NCBI GenBank assembly: GCA_031002005.1
Contig: CM061914.1
Coordinates: forward strand, 14,866,148-14,930,147
Source: Vandiemenella viatica
Lineage: Eukaryota; Arthropoda; Insecta; Orthoptera; Morabidae
Reading direction: 5' to 3'
Length of the DNA: 64,000 nucleotides
The translations under genes were made by a program, and so were the position numbers. Below the pieces are notes generated by a model that ran no database searches, was not told the DNA's origin, and saw only the letters and a list, made by a program, of their open reading frames with translations. Shown here piece after piece: positions 21,206-33,716 of the stretch (position 1 is the first letter of the stretch; each line of letters opens with the position of its first letter).

Positions 21206-22370
21206 AAAGTCGTGCGAATCAGACAGTTCACAGCCTAGCCGCTAGATAACAATTGCACATATCACAGAGATATTAATAAACTGCTTCACCGGCGTGAGTT
21301 TTGTTATGTACTTATTACACTAAACAAGTGGACAATTGAAACAAATGAAACGGTTCTTTTTTCATCCTATTACAAACCCCCTATCTTACTGTTCATTATA
21401 TTCGCAAAATTATCGCATCGGTCATCTAGTCTTACCAAATTTATATAGTATGATGTCCACATTTTTAAAATATCTTCTACATAATCACAATGTTATAATG
21501 TGCTATTAACTTCATTAATTGATTATCAAAGTAGGCCTTTTATGTCGCAAGTTTTAAATACAGAATAATTAAATCAATGGTTTATTGTCATAAAATTAAT
21601 TTTGTATATATATACGTATAGATTATAAATAAAATTAGTCACTTTCCCAATTTTTATCATATCAAAAGATTTTTTAATCACACTAGTTATTTTTCTTCTC
21701 CAAAACATCACATGATGAAATTCTTCCACAACAAAAAGTATTTCGCAATTCTTTATTATTCTTAAATTAACTCAGAATATGTTACAAGCATTTTGTCTCT
21801 CAAAATACCTGATGTTTTTTACTCCGAGGACCCAAAGAGTTAGTTACTCTCGGGATCAACGCACCGAAATTTTCACTTCTTCGTTAAACAAGTCTTCACA
21901 AATAAAATCCCCCCCCCCCTCCAATCCAAGTGCCACTCAGAAGATCCATTGTCTAATGTCAAAGACTAGATTTTTGTTTTGTTCTGCTAAATAAATTCCT
22001 TACTCTAGTCTTTATTTTAGTGCTCTATACCGAATATCGTATCTAAAATTTTGCATATTTATGTTATATTGTAATTACAGAAATATAAATGGGGGCCAAA
22101 GTAAATTTTACCCCAGCGCGTGGAGTATTGATATTTAGGGGACTAATATATTTTTTCAACAGAAAACGAAGACATGAGTGGACGTCAAAGTTGTCACTTT
22201 TGGACAATCGATTAAAACCAATGCTTAAACGAAAAATTCTTAAAACACTTAACATCAAATACACTTTTTAAGTTGTAACAAAAATAGACAAAGTTTTTTT
22301 TTTTTTTTTAGGTTTCTTTGCCATGTATCAAAATTCGGTTTTCAAAAGGGCCATATAACGGAATGAAATG
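21206..22370. other. Stretch without recognised gene
   Basis: AT-rich. Two short plus-strand frames (21779-21994 and 22089-22271) show no domain; the first spans a C-run at 21909-21918. A T-run lies at about 22293-22309. Confidence 0.5.
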
Positions 22371-22379
22371 TATTCGCAT

Positions 22380-22740
22380 TCACTGACAATATTGCAGATG
22401 GAATAAATCATAAATTACTGCATGTAGGATTTTTTCGTGATTTATCTAAGGCATATGGTTGCATTGATCATTAAATGCAGATACAAAAATTATTGTGGTA
22501 TAGATGGCATTGTTCATAAATAGCCTAATAAATACATTCTGAACAGGAAACAGCAAGTGTCACTGGGACATTTTAATGGTGCATCATGTGACACGTAATG
22601 TTTTGAAAAGCCTTTTATCGGATACAGAGTACTAAAGGTCTTTACATTGGGTCCATTAGTGTTCTTGATATGTATAACTGACCTACCGTTTGTTACATCT
22701 GAAAACAAAAAATTTGTACCTTTTGCAGTTGAACAGTCAA
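22380..22740 (+). pseudogene. LINE reverse-transcriptase fragment, heavily decayed
   Basis: In shifting plus-strand frames one reads F-R-D-L-S-K-A-Y-G-C-I-D-H (near 22435, the motif A region D-L-S-K-A-F-D-C-V-D-H), later a P-L-V-F-L-I-C-I-T-D-L-P phrase (near 22650) equivalent to G-P-L-L-F-L-L-Y-I-N-D-L-P. The best relative in the window is the nested LINE at 49432-49881. There are many stops. Confidence 0.6.
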
Positions 22741-23159
22741 TGAATTTGAAATACTCTAGATTCTATACTGAACATATTTCATGACCATATTAATAATTAG
22801 CTTTTAATTAATGACTTGTCTTTAATCTTTGATAAAACTAGATACATGCAATTCTCAACGTCACTCAAATTAAGGCTAAACATTCATTTAAATGTGAAGG
22901 GCAATTAATTTAAATGGTAGAGAGTGTGAGTGTGAGTGGTGCAGGTGACGGAGTGGTTGATTGAGTCTCTGTCGAGTGTGGTATGACTAACCGCCTCGAT
23001 ATTGACTTCTCCTCGATTTCTCGATGTTTTTTCTTTATTATGATGACGATCTTCTGCCGAAGGCACCAGGAAATCTTTAAATAGTGCAGAGTTACCAAAA
23101 TGCATAGGACTATTGGCTGCTGATGGCTACCAAAGTTTTTTAAAAAGATTTTATATATT

Positions 23160-23532
23160 GAAAATAGGCTACATGACTTCTTCTTGACCTGACTGTTGTT
23201 GATCTGATATGGATTAGAAAGTTTTGCGTATTCAAAACAGTTACTATTAGTTCCGGTTTATTGTAGTATATCCAACATTGTTAGCTGTAACCCCTCCTAT
23301 CTTGAATTTAGATGGTTATTGCCAAAATGGGGTACAAAGTGGAACGATTGGTAGAAATTCGCGAATTACATCTACATCTGTACTGTACACGAGGCCTCGA
23401 GCTGCGAGTGCACTTAGGAACTGCTGATCTATTATCACGCCACACTCTCATGTTCTCTTCGCTGCACCTCACAGCGAACTAAATTCACTAGCATTACTGA
23501 AATATATTACATTGATTTCTGGATCCCTTACA
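23160..23532 (-). repeat. Possible LTR
   Basis: On the minus strand a purine tract (aaaggcgagggag, complement of 23534-23546) is followed at 23532 by TGTAAGGGATCC, as expected at the start of a 3' LTR. The other LTR end was not identified and no second LTR copy is in the window, so this is a proposal that depends on the env-like frame just upstream. Confidence 0.35.
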
Positions 23533-23599
23533 ACTCCCTCGCCTTTGGAACACGTGTTGCTCCTACAAAACTATCTTTCTAATGATTACTCTTATGCTG

Positions 23600-24260
23600 T
23601 TAACAGATTGCGTGGTTGGATTTGGAGTTAAATATTTTTGAATCATTGTTCAAACAACATCTACACATCCAAATACCAAGGAACAACAAAAGTAAAGCAC
23701 CAATAATAGATGTAACACTGGCAGATGCAACTGTAATCTTATGTTGATCTCTAGAACTCATTTGTGACTCCAAATGTGCAACAATCTTGTTAAATTTAAT
23801 AGTGTCGTTAGATGCAATAAGATAATTATCAATTTCTTCCTTAATCACTGTAAGCCAAGTTCAAGTCAAGCAATTTAGGAATATGATAAATTTCTTATAT
23901 CAAATTTGATATGTAATACAATGGATAAGACAAATCGTAAGATTTTATAAGTGATTATATTGCTGGTGTTCTACAATATTTGAAATTATTTGACAACATT
24001 CATGAACCACTTACCGATACTTAACTCATCTGTTGAGACTGAATACAAGTGACACTGTCAGTATAAGGTGTTTACAAGTTAAAGATCAGATTATCATGGA
24101 TTCTAGAAAAAATGATTTGGTATAAGGCACTACTTCTCTTAGATTAGTGTAAACAATCTTTCCCGAAAACAACACATCGGATTCACAACTACTTATACTT
24201 ACATCTTGAAAAGATATCCATGTACATGTTTCTACTATACTGCACTCACATTTCTACATA
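23600..24260 (-). pseudogene. Possible env-like remnant with membrane anchor
   Basis: The minus-strand frame 23848-23600 (82 codons) has a polar N-terminal half and then a hydrophobic stretch of about 20 residues (residues ~47-66) followed by a Cys-rich cytoplasmic end. Further upstream on the same strand (about 24250-24100) a Cys-containing stretch reads in one frame before stops intervene. A transmembrane segment close to the C-terminus and just ahead of a polypurine tract and LTR-like start is the layout of the env gene in insect Gypsy-type (errantivirus-like) elements. No gag or pol is present here. The call is an inference from layout, not from a matched family motif. Confidence 0.35.
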
Positions 24261-24529
24261 TCGTTCTGGTTAAGTGTTACATATAATTTATGACCTTTAC
24301 TCAAGAAAATTATATAGTTTTATATCCCATCTTACATCTGTTTCTCTCCAATAAATCGGAAAAGTATACCTAGTAAATCTCTCTAAAATCATGTTCGCAG
24401 ATAAGAATATTAACAACAAACCACAAGTTATCGCCTATCAAAGCAATATTAATCTTATAAATTGATAATACACACTTAAACCCTTCTCATTACAAGGAGC
24501 AATTATAAACGTACATGAATCTAACTCAA

Positions 24530-25860
24530 ATTTAATTTAATTGTGATGGAGCGCACGCTCTGGTGGCAATTTCCTTACATACCCACTTCCTACTCTTCCC
24601 GTACTCACCAACTTTTGAACTCTACAAATTTAAACTCTTTCACCGTTTTTTTGGTATTTATTCATCAGATCTCTTGGTAACTTATTTCAATCTTTTACCC
24701 GCTTACCTTCCATCACCCTTGTGCCTTAAATCGAGTGCCAGCTTGTGGTCATGATCATCTTTACCCTTCCAAGCATTACTTTTAATTTTTACACCAATAT
24801 CTTTCTATGTCTTATCACAAATGTACGTCTCGTACACACCTAGGACTCTCTTCACCCTCCTTCTGTCTTCCAATGAATCCCATTCCAGGTCTTTTATCAT
24901 ACCGGTTACTGATTGTGTTCTATGGTAATTTCCAGAGAGAAATCTAGCAGCTCTTCTTTGCACCCTCTCCAACTCTTATATTCGATATTCAAAATGTGTG
25001 TCCTTTAACACACCACCATATTCAAGCAATGGTCTGACCAAAGTTTCGTAACCCAATTCATTTACTTCTCTCGTACATCTCCTCATCACTCTCTCCAAGA
25101 AATGAAGGATTTTGAAACCATTTTCAGAAACCTGTCCAATGTGTCCTCCCAAGTTTAACTTGTTGCCAGATATTATTCCAAGATATTTACATCTCTAATA
25201 TTCAACAAACAATTCTTTCCTCCACCTTGTATTTATAATCAACCTGAGTTTTTTTATTTGCTTGTATTATCAAATGACTCTTCTTTATATTTACCTTTAT
25301 ACCATATTTACTGAACCAGCTCTCTATCTAATCTGTAGCTGTTTACAGTCTTCTACCGTTTTGATCATTTTCTATAGCATTGTGTCATGTACAAACAGCC
25401 TAACTTCTGATAGTAAACCATCAACACAATAATTCATTAGAATAATGAATAGCAACGGTCTCAATATGCTACCCTGTGACAATCCCATTTTCGCGTCCAC
25501 TTCATTTGATACTGCATTTCCTACCCTAAGTTTTTGCTTTCTACTTTTTAAAACTTCTTCAACCCAGCAAGTCATCATTTGATGACTAACTATGTCAATG
25601 GTCTTTGAAAGGTCTAGTCCAACACCACCAATTTGGCCTCCCTTGTCCATTTTGTCTGAAATATCTTGCATATATCCTGTTAACTTAGATTCGCATGAAT
25701 ATCCTTGCCTAAAGACATGTTTCTGACTTGAAAACCACTTACACTCCTCACATATATTTCTGATGTGGTTGCATATCAATCACTCCATTAATTTACCTAC
25801 TACTGATGCCAAAATAATTGGCTTATAATTTCATACTTTATTTCTCAATTCTCCTTTATA
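24530..25860 (-). pseudogene. CR1 element, minus strand, 5'-truncated
   Basis: The 3' end is at 24530 (the complement of an aattt repeat tail preceded by ggaaattgccacc). The minus strand then runs up through C-terminal remnants to a 135-codon frame at 25779-25372. That frame has C-F-V-F-R-Q-G-Y-S-C-like text, G-L-D-L-S-K-T-I-D-I-V-S-H (motif A, second part altered) and G-L-S-Q-G-S-I-L-R-P-L-L-F-I-I-L-M-N (motif B). The catalytic F-A-D-D has become F-V-H-D. Sequence order and tail match the nested CR1 at 38445-52095. Confidence 0.8.
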
Positions 25861-26059
25861 TACCTTACCAGTAAGGTAAGTTGTATGTTATGTAAATAGC
25901 AAGTATCCAGACTCAATTTAAATAATATCGGAAGATAAAGTACAATGTCACATCCTCCTATCCTGAAGACACCCGTACTAATATTATGTACACCAGCCCC
26001 TTTATGTTTTTAGATTCCTTAATACCTTCATGATATCTTAAGAATGAATTTGAAATAAC

Positions 26060-26200
26060 GAAAATTCTTCTCTGGTGTTCTGCCGGATCAGTTCTTCCAT
26101 ATGTGACGTTTCGACAACAGTCTCTGTTTTATTCATCAGGCGAAATGTCGAACGTGACACTGCGACAGCAAGACACCGACTGTGTCACAGTCGGTGAAGA
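26060..26200. other. Possible retroelement end with 11-bp palindrome
   Basis: Contains gacgtttcgacaacagtctctg and gcgaaatgtcgaacgtgac, phrases of the kind found at the ends of Penelope-like or related elements. At 26174-26196 caccgactgtg and cacagtcggtg form a perfect 11-bp inverted repeat around one base. The family assignment is weak. Confidence 0.3.
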
Positions 26201-27104
26201 ATTTTTGTCATCTGTACGCCGGGAAAGACTCAATTCACCCATCTAATTTCAAATATTTTGTTCTGCTCATTTCTAATTGTGTTGTTAGGCTCTTTTTCCG
26301 TTTTAGACCATCCCGTTTCTGGTTCATTGTCCTTTATGTTACAAGTCTCTGCCTTTTTCACATCCTCAGTTTCTCCATTCTTATCTATAATATAAGTGAC
26401 TGCCATTTTACCTACCACATGCGAGATATGTGTTTGATCATTAGAACACAAAACCTAAATGTGCGATGTTCGACTCGTACATGCCTGTTTGTTTTGTTTA
26501 CGAGCTTTTCTGAATATTTCCTTAGGAGGAGTAACATTTACATTTAAAAATCGTTAATGTACCAAATAACTTTGCCAAACATTTTTTCACATATTTAATG
26601 ATGGGATTTAATAATGTTCTAGTAAAGTTATTGCAAGATATCACCATAATGGTTTTAGAAGGTCATAAGATGAAATATCATAAAGCTGAAGAATAACGAG
26701 AATACAAATGCGCTACAGGTACTTGCAAATTGTGATGCCGCAACAAGACACTCTTCGATGCGTCTTGCTTTATACTGTAGAACTGAATATCAGTTGCCTC
26801 TATGGTTCAGGATGCACGACTTCCACTAAAATGGCTGCTTGAGAATTAAAATTTTACCTACACGAAACGGAATAAGAATCGATAATATCTTGAGACACAT
26901 AAGGTCCCTTACTGTTGAGCGTCATTATCGAATGATTGTAAGGAACAACAGGCATTATCACTCTCACAATAAGCAACATATTTTGCTGATTGTAGATATT
27001 AAAATATGTAAAAATATTATTATTATTATTAAGAGAGATTTTCCTCACTACAGAGGTTTTTTCTCCAACACAACAATAAAGAATTCGGAACATAGATCTT
27101 GACT
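26201..27104. other. Stretch without recognised gene
   Basis: A 121-codon plus-strand frame (26182-26547) is rich in Phe/Ser/Cys with no domain or start context I can support. A tta microsatellite lies at about 27017-27031. Confidence 0.45.
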
Positions 27105-28140
27105 TCATCTTCTCAAAATATTCCTCCAGATATTTCGATCGTGTATATCTTCCTCTTCTGCACCAAGTCTTCTCATTGCTGTTTGTACATTTTGGAGCCA
27201 GGTAATCACGGGCAGTCCTCTTTTCCTCCTTCCTTTAACTTCCCATTCCTGTATTGTTTTGGAATCCTAGTGTCTCCCATCCTTCTTACATGGACATACC
27301 ATTCCAGTCTTTTTCGTTCTATAACTTCATACATTTCTTCCTTCACTTCCATTAGCCTTATTATTTCTGTATTCCTTATTTTTTCTTTTCTTGATATCCT
27401 TGCTGATCTTCTCCAGAAATCAATTTCTAATACTTTCAGCTTCTTGATATGTTTTTGGTTGATTGTCCAGCTTTCTGATCCATATAAGACTATACTTTCA
27501 AAAAATGATTTAAATATAATTCTTTTTGTTCTATTCATAACACTCTTGCTCCATAGAAGTGAATTTAGCATCCTGATTACTTTCCGGCCATTAGTAATTC
27601 TTTTATTAATTTCCATAATCGATTTTACTTCTATTTCTAAAACTGAACCCAAATAGCAAAAATTATTTACCTTTTTAATTTTTATTCCATCGATGTACAA
27701 TTCATCCAGATCATTTGTAAGATATTCTGTTTTTTTGTAGTTAATCTTCAAGCCCCATTTTTTATATTCTTTTGACAGTTGATTACATATGTAATTTACA
27801 TCCTCACCGTCTTGTGCTATGACGACTTGATCATCAGCAAATAGTAACTGATGTAGATATTTTCCATCTATTATTTCTAAACCCATTGTATTACACTTTT
27901 GAGACCATGTTCTCAAACTAACATCTACATAAATTTTAAATAGGGTTGGTGACATAGGGCATCCTTGCAGCAGACCTTTACTTGTTTTAAATTTTTGTGA
28001 TAATCCATGACCAGTTTTTATTTGGCATGTGTTATTCATGTACATTTGCTGTGTTATTTTTACCAAGCAGTTATCTATTTGTGACATATGACATATATCA
28101 CCATCCTGCTCATTGTCTTCTCGTAATCCTTCTTTATGTA
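27105..28140 (-). pseudogene. RTE-like LINE reverse transcriptase, C-terminal two thirds
   Basis: The minus-strand frame 28087-27206 is 293 codons without a stop. It begins just before G-L-L-Q-G-C-P-M-S-P-T-L-F (motif B), has L-L-F-A-D-D-Q-V (motif C) and W-G-L-K-I-N-Y-K-K-T-E-Y, then Y-L-G-S-V-L and W-T-I-N-Q-K-H-I-K-K-L. This order with the K-K-T-E-Y and W-x-x-x-x-x-x-L end resembles RTE-type elements. A frameshift at about 27216 moves the end into another frame, which closes at the stop 27107-27105. The upstream motif A region and endonuclease are missing. It is the longest uninterrupted LINE frame in the middle of the window, so fairly young. Confidence 0.8.
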
Positions 28141-28900
28141 AAAATATAATATTGCTATATTTTAGTTACAAAATTACTTACTATAACATTAATTTGTAAG
28201 ATTTTACCAATGATTAAGTCAGGTGAATAACGGATTTATAAAAGCCCTATAATTAAAGTTTACTCAAAAATAAATTTAATGTAAATCTCGAGTCAACATG
28301 TAAATACATACTATTATAAATCTGTAAGCAAGCTGCATGTGTCTCTTTATTAGAACGGGAGCCCCGCAAAAACTACCGCAGCATTTTGGACGGGGTTTTC
28401 AAATTTTAATAGCCACTGGTCCGTCTCGAAATCTGTGGAAATAGGTAATGGCTTTTATGTACCTAGGGATGGAGGAAATAATTAAATAAGTTTCTAGATA
28501 GAAAATTAAGAGATTGGATCAAACTGTAATTGAAATCTTCACTCCTTGCACAAAAAAAAAAAAAAGAAATCACACTACGTAGCTTAGAATTCTGTTTAAT
28601 ATTTTGACTTTCGGTTTTCTTGAATACAGTAAATAAATGTAATGCCTGTATCAGATGTAATAATCATTACTAATACTTCATTAACTGTAAAAATGATGCA
28701 TTTGAAGCGTTTTCCCACAGGCGAATATACTGATCTCTGGATTGTTTATATTTTATTTGTCTTTGGCCATATATTCACGGTTTCATTTATTGTGATAAGT
28801 ATAATTAATAGGAAATCGTTACTCAAACCACTAAATAATATATAAACTCTTCAATAAGAGTAACAGAAGTACAACATTTATGGTAAGTAATTTTGTGTTT
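28141..28900. other. Stretch without recognised gene
   Basis: AT-rich with an A-run at about 28550-28565. A 67-codon plus-strand frame (28642-28845) contains a hydrophobic segment but no recognisable family. Confidence 0.45.
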
Positions 28901-28919
28901 AATATAGATAGTACAGGGT

Positions 28920-30120
28920 TTTCACTATATCGTATCGCCGCAATTTGATAGTTATATCGTTTAGCGGTAGTTCTCGAGATATCGCAAGTCTAAATCAGTT
29001 ATATGTACTGTTTCTTGTGCCTTTGGTGAATTTTTTAATCTGCTCCAGGCCGCCTTTCAACCTAACCACAAGAATAAACTCTACATGGTGATACAGCTAT
29101 ATATTATTCCGCGTGTTTTAGTACTCTTGCTGTTCAAACTGAAGTCTTATTTCGAAATTAATTCTTACAATTTATACTTAGCGTACATTGAATACTTATA
29201 TCCTGTCATTACAAAAAATGTATTTAGCGATGAATTTCATGTGTTTAGGTGCATCTGCATCGCTTGATTTTGAAGCCGTGATACCAGTATAGAATGTGGT
29301 TAGGCCGAAATGCAGCCTAAACAAGACTGTTCTTGGAACAACAAAAGGCATGAGGCATTCAATAATTAATATGCTGCTTTAATGAATGCAGTATTAGTGA
29401 TGAAGTGTAATCACTAAAACAAACCAACCGCTGTGCATGTCCATCTATATCTCCGTGTGGCAATGGCAACATAATTTTTTTCTGGTCCTGGCCATATTTC
29501 AATCAAACCATTTCCATTCTGAGATATGATGAAAAAAGTTGGCTAGAAGTTCGGGTGGATGCGTAGAAGTTGTAAGCAAAAAAAATAAATTTTACTACGT
29601 ACGGCTTGAGAATGTACTATACATATACGGCATGCAAAAACTGGCCAGCAATTTTCGATTCGTTGTTGTAAATGCTATCGTTGGCGGCAAAGATATTTTT
29701 ATAAATGGCCGTTGAATGTACTGTCAACACTATCGCAGACCGTAACCTTCGTGCCTAAGATACATTTGCTTTTGCATTTAATAGGCAGTTTCTGTGTGTC
29801 TCAAATTTCTGACCAAGAGACAACTGATTCTAGGTACGTCCTTATTGGACCGTTAGCGATAGTGTTTTATGTAGCTTTAAGTTCTTATTTTTCATATAGC
29901 CCTATTATATTGTGTTAAAATGTAAGTATAACAAAATTTTTCGAACTATAGTATGAAAACTGAAACTAATGTAGTAAATAATAGAAAGGAAAATCTTTAA
30001 ATAAAATCTATTTTTTTTGCTTCTCCAAGTTAATATTTGATACTAAAGTAAAACCGCTCAGAGTATTTCCATGCACGCCAAGACCCGCGCGTGCGAAGCA
30101 ACGGGTAAACGCCATCGTGG
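28920..30120 (+). repeat. Diverged relative of the P-like arms
   Basis: ctcgagatatcgcaag (28973) recalls the 148-bp unit of the P-like element. From about 29210 to 29410 the sequence follows the left arm at 8580-8720: aaatgtatttagcgatgaatttcatg, ttgattttgaagcc, gtggttaggccgaaatgcagcct. Three copies of the conserved noncoding motif described in the findings lie at 29047, 29292 and 29479. No ends or duplications were found. Confidence 0.55.
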
Positions 30121-33100
30121 TCTAAAAATATTTTTTGAGCCCAGTAATAAATCTTTTGCAAACCATAAATATGACACTGTTAAATGTGAAAAAGTACACA
30201 TTTCGATGTCTGAATGAATATATTATTTAATACACATAAAACTAATTTAAATAAAATTATTTTTTTGAAACATATACTTTAATATTTCAAACAATTTTTC
30301 AGTGAAACAAAAAAAAAAAAAAAAAAAAAAAACCCACTAATATTCGGATATGATGAAATTTCAGCAACATTCAGACATGATCAAATAAAATATGTCCAGT
30401 ACAATTTATATGTATCTTCCAGCGCCTTTTGAATTAAGATCTTGATGGAAAATAATGCCACACATTTTATCTATGATTTCACAAACCTATAAACCTATAA
30501 ACTGGAGAAGAAATTGACAAAAATGCAAAAGAACCTGTTTTATATATCTGACTTCATATGGTTTGATCTCACAATTTTTATGTCTTTAGCTCTGTTGAGT
30601 ACTAAATTTATATTCCCCTATCTTGTCCAAGTTATCATATTGCATTGTATTGTAACTAAAAAATTATATTTGCCTTTAAAGAACTAATATCAAATACTTG
30701 TTGATGACCTACTAAGCACTTTTGAGAATACAAGGATTTGCAAGTAATAATAATTTTAAAAGCCTTTCATTAAATAATCTAGTAACATTCCAGTTTAATC
30801 AACTGACTTTAATGATTTTGGCACAAAAACAATTATTGGTAAAGAAAAAATTGAAATGCAGTATTAGGGGTAAAGTAAAAAGTTAAAATACATGCATTGC
30901 AAAAGTGAGGATATAATAAAATTATCACATGGGTATATAATCTATTAACATTAATTATTAGTAATAATATTATTAATATGTATTGTTTATTTTATATCCC
31001 CAATGTACTTTATAAAATGGACTCAATTAATTAATATTGAGGAAATTGTATTCGGTTTTTAAAAATATGAGATATGTGATAAGATTTAGCAAAATTTTAA
31101 TTGCTTATTTTTTAATGTTGTTGCTGGTATTTATTAAAACACTAAAATCTGATTAAGCAGCTGAAGTTATACAATGAACAAACTTAAGTAATATCACAAC
31201 ATTCAGGAAACAAATGGGAAGAGATTCGTAAGCATATAGGCGAATCTTAAGCAATACAACGAAAATTGGGAACATCAAATTAATTATATCAGGAATTGGA
31301 GACAAAGGATACACCATTTGTACTACTGGATTTATTTCAGCCAAAAATAGATTGAATATCCAGAAAACTGTTACTTCCATCACTCCATATTGCTGCTACA
31401 TTTCCAAAATCAAATCAAAAACAGTAATAATTTTCTTTTCATTTTAGTGTAAAATACTTTATTAATACATGAAAGAGGATTTATAGGGCCAAAGTAAATT
31501 AATCGTTCTTAAATTAAATTTAATGACTCATCATACTACTTTCAGTTTAAAACAAATAATTGTTATACCTAATGTGTTATATATTGGTAAAACGATAAGA
31601 AACGTCTCATAAACATAACAACAACAATAATAATATTATTATTAATGCAACATTACAATGAATTTGATCATGTTTATACAAGTAACATGTCCCTTTGACT
31701 GTTTGGGTTTTGCTATAACAAACCTGCAGCATTCAACTTATTCTAGTTTTCTCTACCTATATTTGAATTTGTGCTTTCTTATTTAAACAGAATAAAAAAT
31801 AAAATTTCATTCTAGTAACAGTATAACAAAAAAAAAAAAAAAATTCTCGTTTTTCGTGAAAAAAATTCCAATGAACGCTTAAGTAAAACTTCAATTAAAA
31901 TAAGAATCAGACGTATTTGTAAAAATTTATTCAAGAACATGTTTGTAATACCATATTTTCAGTTACTACAGATTAAGTAAATAATGTTATTCAATAATGA
32001 TTTTAATATATTACAGTTAAATAGCTTACCAAATAAGACATTGTTGATAAACCATAAGAACTTATCTCACAATACCTATACAGGTAATCTATTTATTGCT
32101 GATTTTATTGTGTAGTGTTTTTTTCAGGTTTCCCTTAAAATATAAGTAATAGTATAACATTTTAGAAGGAAAATGGATTGTTTTGTATACATAGTGTGGT
32201 ATATTACATTAAAATGTATATACTGAATATTGCTTACAATTATTGAAAAAGTGTGCTTTTGGTGAAAGAAATTACCCACAGTAAAACCAATTAGTAGGAA
32301 AGATATTTTCTGAAGATCTTCATCCATTATTATGGTCGATAGTGTTCTGTGGGCTGGAAAGTCCACTGCATGCAATTTCCCCTACAAAAGCAACAAATCA
32401 CAATAGATTAAAGAACTTTACAGGTAACAAAAATGAGTTGTGTTATTTTAAGTGATATAATTGAACTTCTCCTTATTTTTTTAGATGTTTTGTAATATGG
32501 AGCCAGTAATAAACCCAAACATTTTTCTTTATATTATATGAGTAAATGTACCTGAATTTATATATTTTAATGAACTGAATCTAATCGAAAAAAAATTGTA
32601 ATTTTCGTTGTTATTTTGGATATTTGCTTGCTCTAATATTCTTGATTAATTTAGTAAGTGATGATCTTCAAACTTCATTTTTAATTACCATTATTAATCC
32701 AAATTGCTAATTTATTATTGTATTATTTACTAAGTTAAATTCTTTATTATATTTTAAATACATCTTTATGTGTGATTATTGAGGTTAATAAAACTCTAAC
32801 CATGCTATAAACTATTCACATCATCCTTATGGTTAGTTCTTCCTTGCATCTCTGTTAGACATTTAGGAAATAGTTTTACGATTGGGAAACAGAAACAATA
32901 AATAATTGTAGTTTTGGTCTGTTACATAAATCTTCTCCCAGGTACTGTTATTACAAACAAGTTAGTAAAATTTTGGTGTAGAGTTTTTACAAACTTTCCT
33001 CTCATCATTGTTTGTGCTGTGGTATGTGTGAGGTGCTAATAAATAAATGTAGTACCAAAAGAAAACAGTTATTTACAGAATACATATCACCACCAGGCGC

Positions 33101-33710
33101 TAATTCTGTTTCCAACATATAGGTAATGATTATTTGAACATTAATTTGCATAAAGTATAACTACTGTATCAGGTTATTATAATCAATGTACAAAGATATA
33201 AATATTATCACAATGTTAGATAAATATGTGCATTACATATAATAGATGATATTTGAGATTTATGTTATGGCTCATGTTAGTAATTTTATATGCAAAATTA
33301 GAATAAATAAATAAAAAATAATATTTATTGAATACCTTGGTTGGCTGTGCTGTAATTCAGCATTAATTTTTTCTTATTTTTATTTTTTACTTTGATGAAA
33401 TCATCTTCTTCTCATGATATGCCAAGAACTGACTGTTTCTTTATTTAATTTTGCTAATGTGTATAATTAACACAGATTTCACATTAATGTGCAAAATTAA
33501 TCTAGAATGATGCATGAATATAGATATATTCTTGTTGACTACAGCTTAATAAATTATATTTAAAGCAAGAGTCACATGAAACAGATAAAAGGCACAACAG
33601 ATCGATTAAAAATAGTTTTCTCCAAAATAAATTAATCTGACAACAGAACAAAAATCACAAATAATGTATAATTATTGAGTCATAAATAAAACAAGAGATG
33701 ATACTTCCCA
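30121..33710. other. Long AT-rich stretch without recognised gene
   Basis: Homopolymer A runs occur at about 30310-30330 and 31828-31843. Small frames on both strands (for example 31383-31153 and 32375-32124, minus) show no domain. I see no element ends, coding motif or RNA gene; old unrecognisable repeats are likely. Confidence 0.5.
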
Positions 33711-33716
33711 CTTTTA

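Noticed and set aside
26182..26547. 121-codon plus-strand frame as a gene
   Set aside because: Low-complexity Phe/Ser/Cys composition, no recognisable domain, and overlaps a probable retroelement end.
27099..27656. 185-codon plus-strand frame
   Set aside because: It is the antisense shadow of the RTE-like reverse transcriptase.
30060..30120. Helitron 3' end at cccgcgcgtgcgaagcaacgggt
   Set aside because: Resembles a hairpin end but lacks a following CTRR and any matching 5' part.
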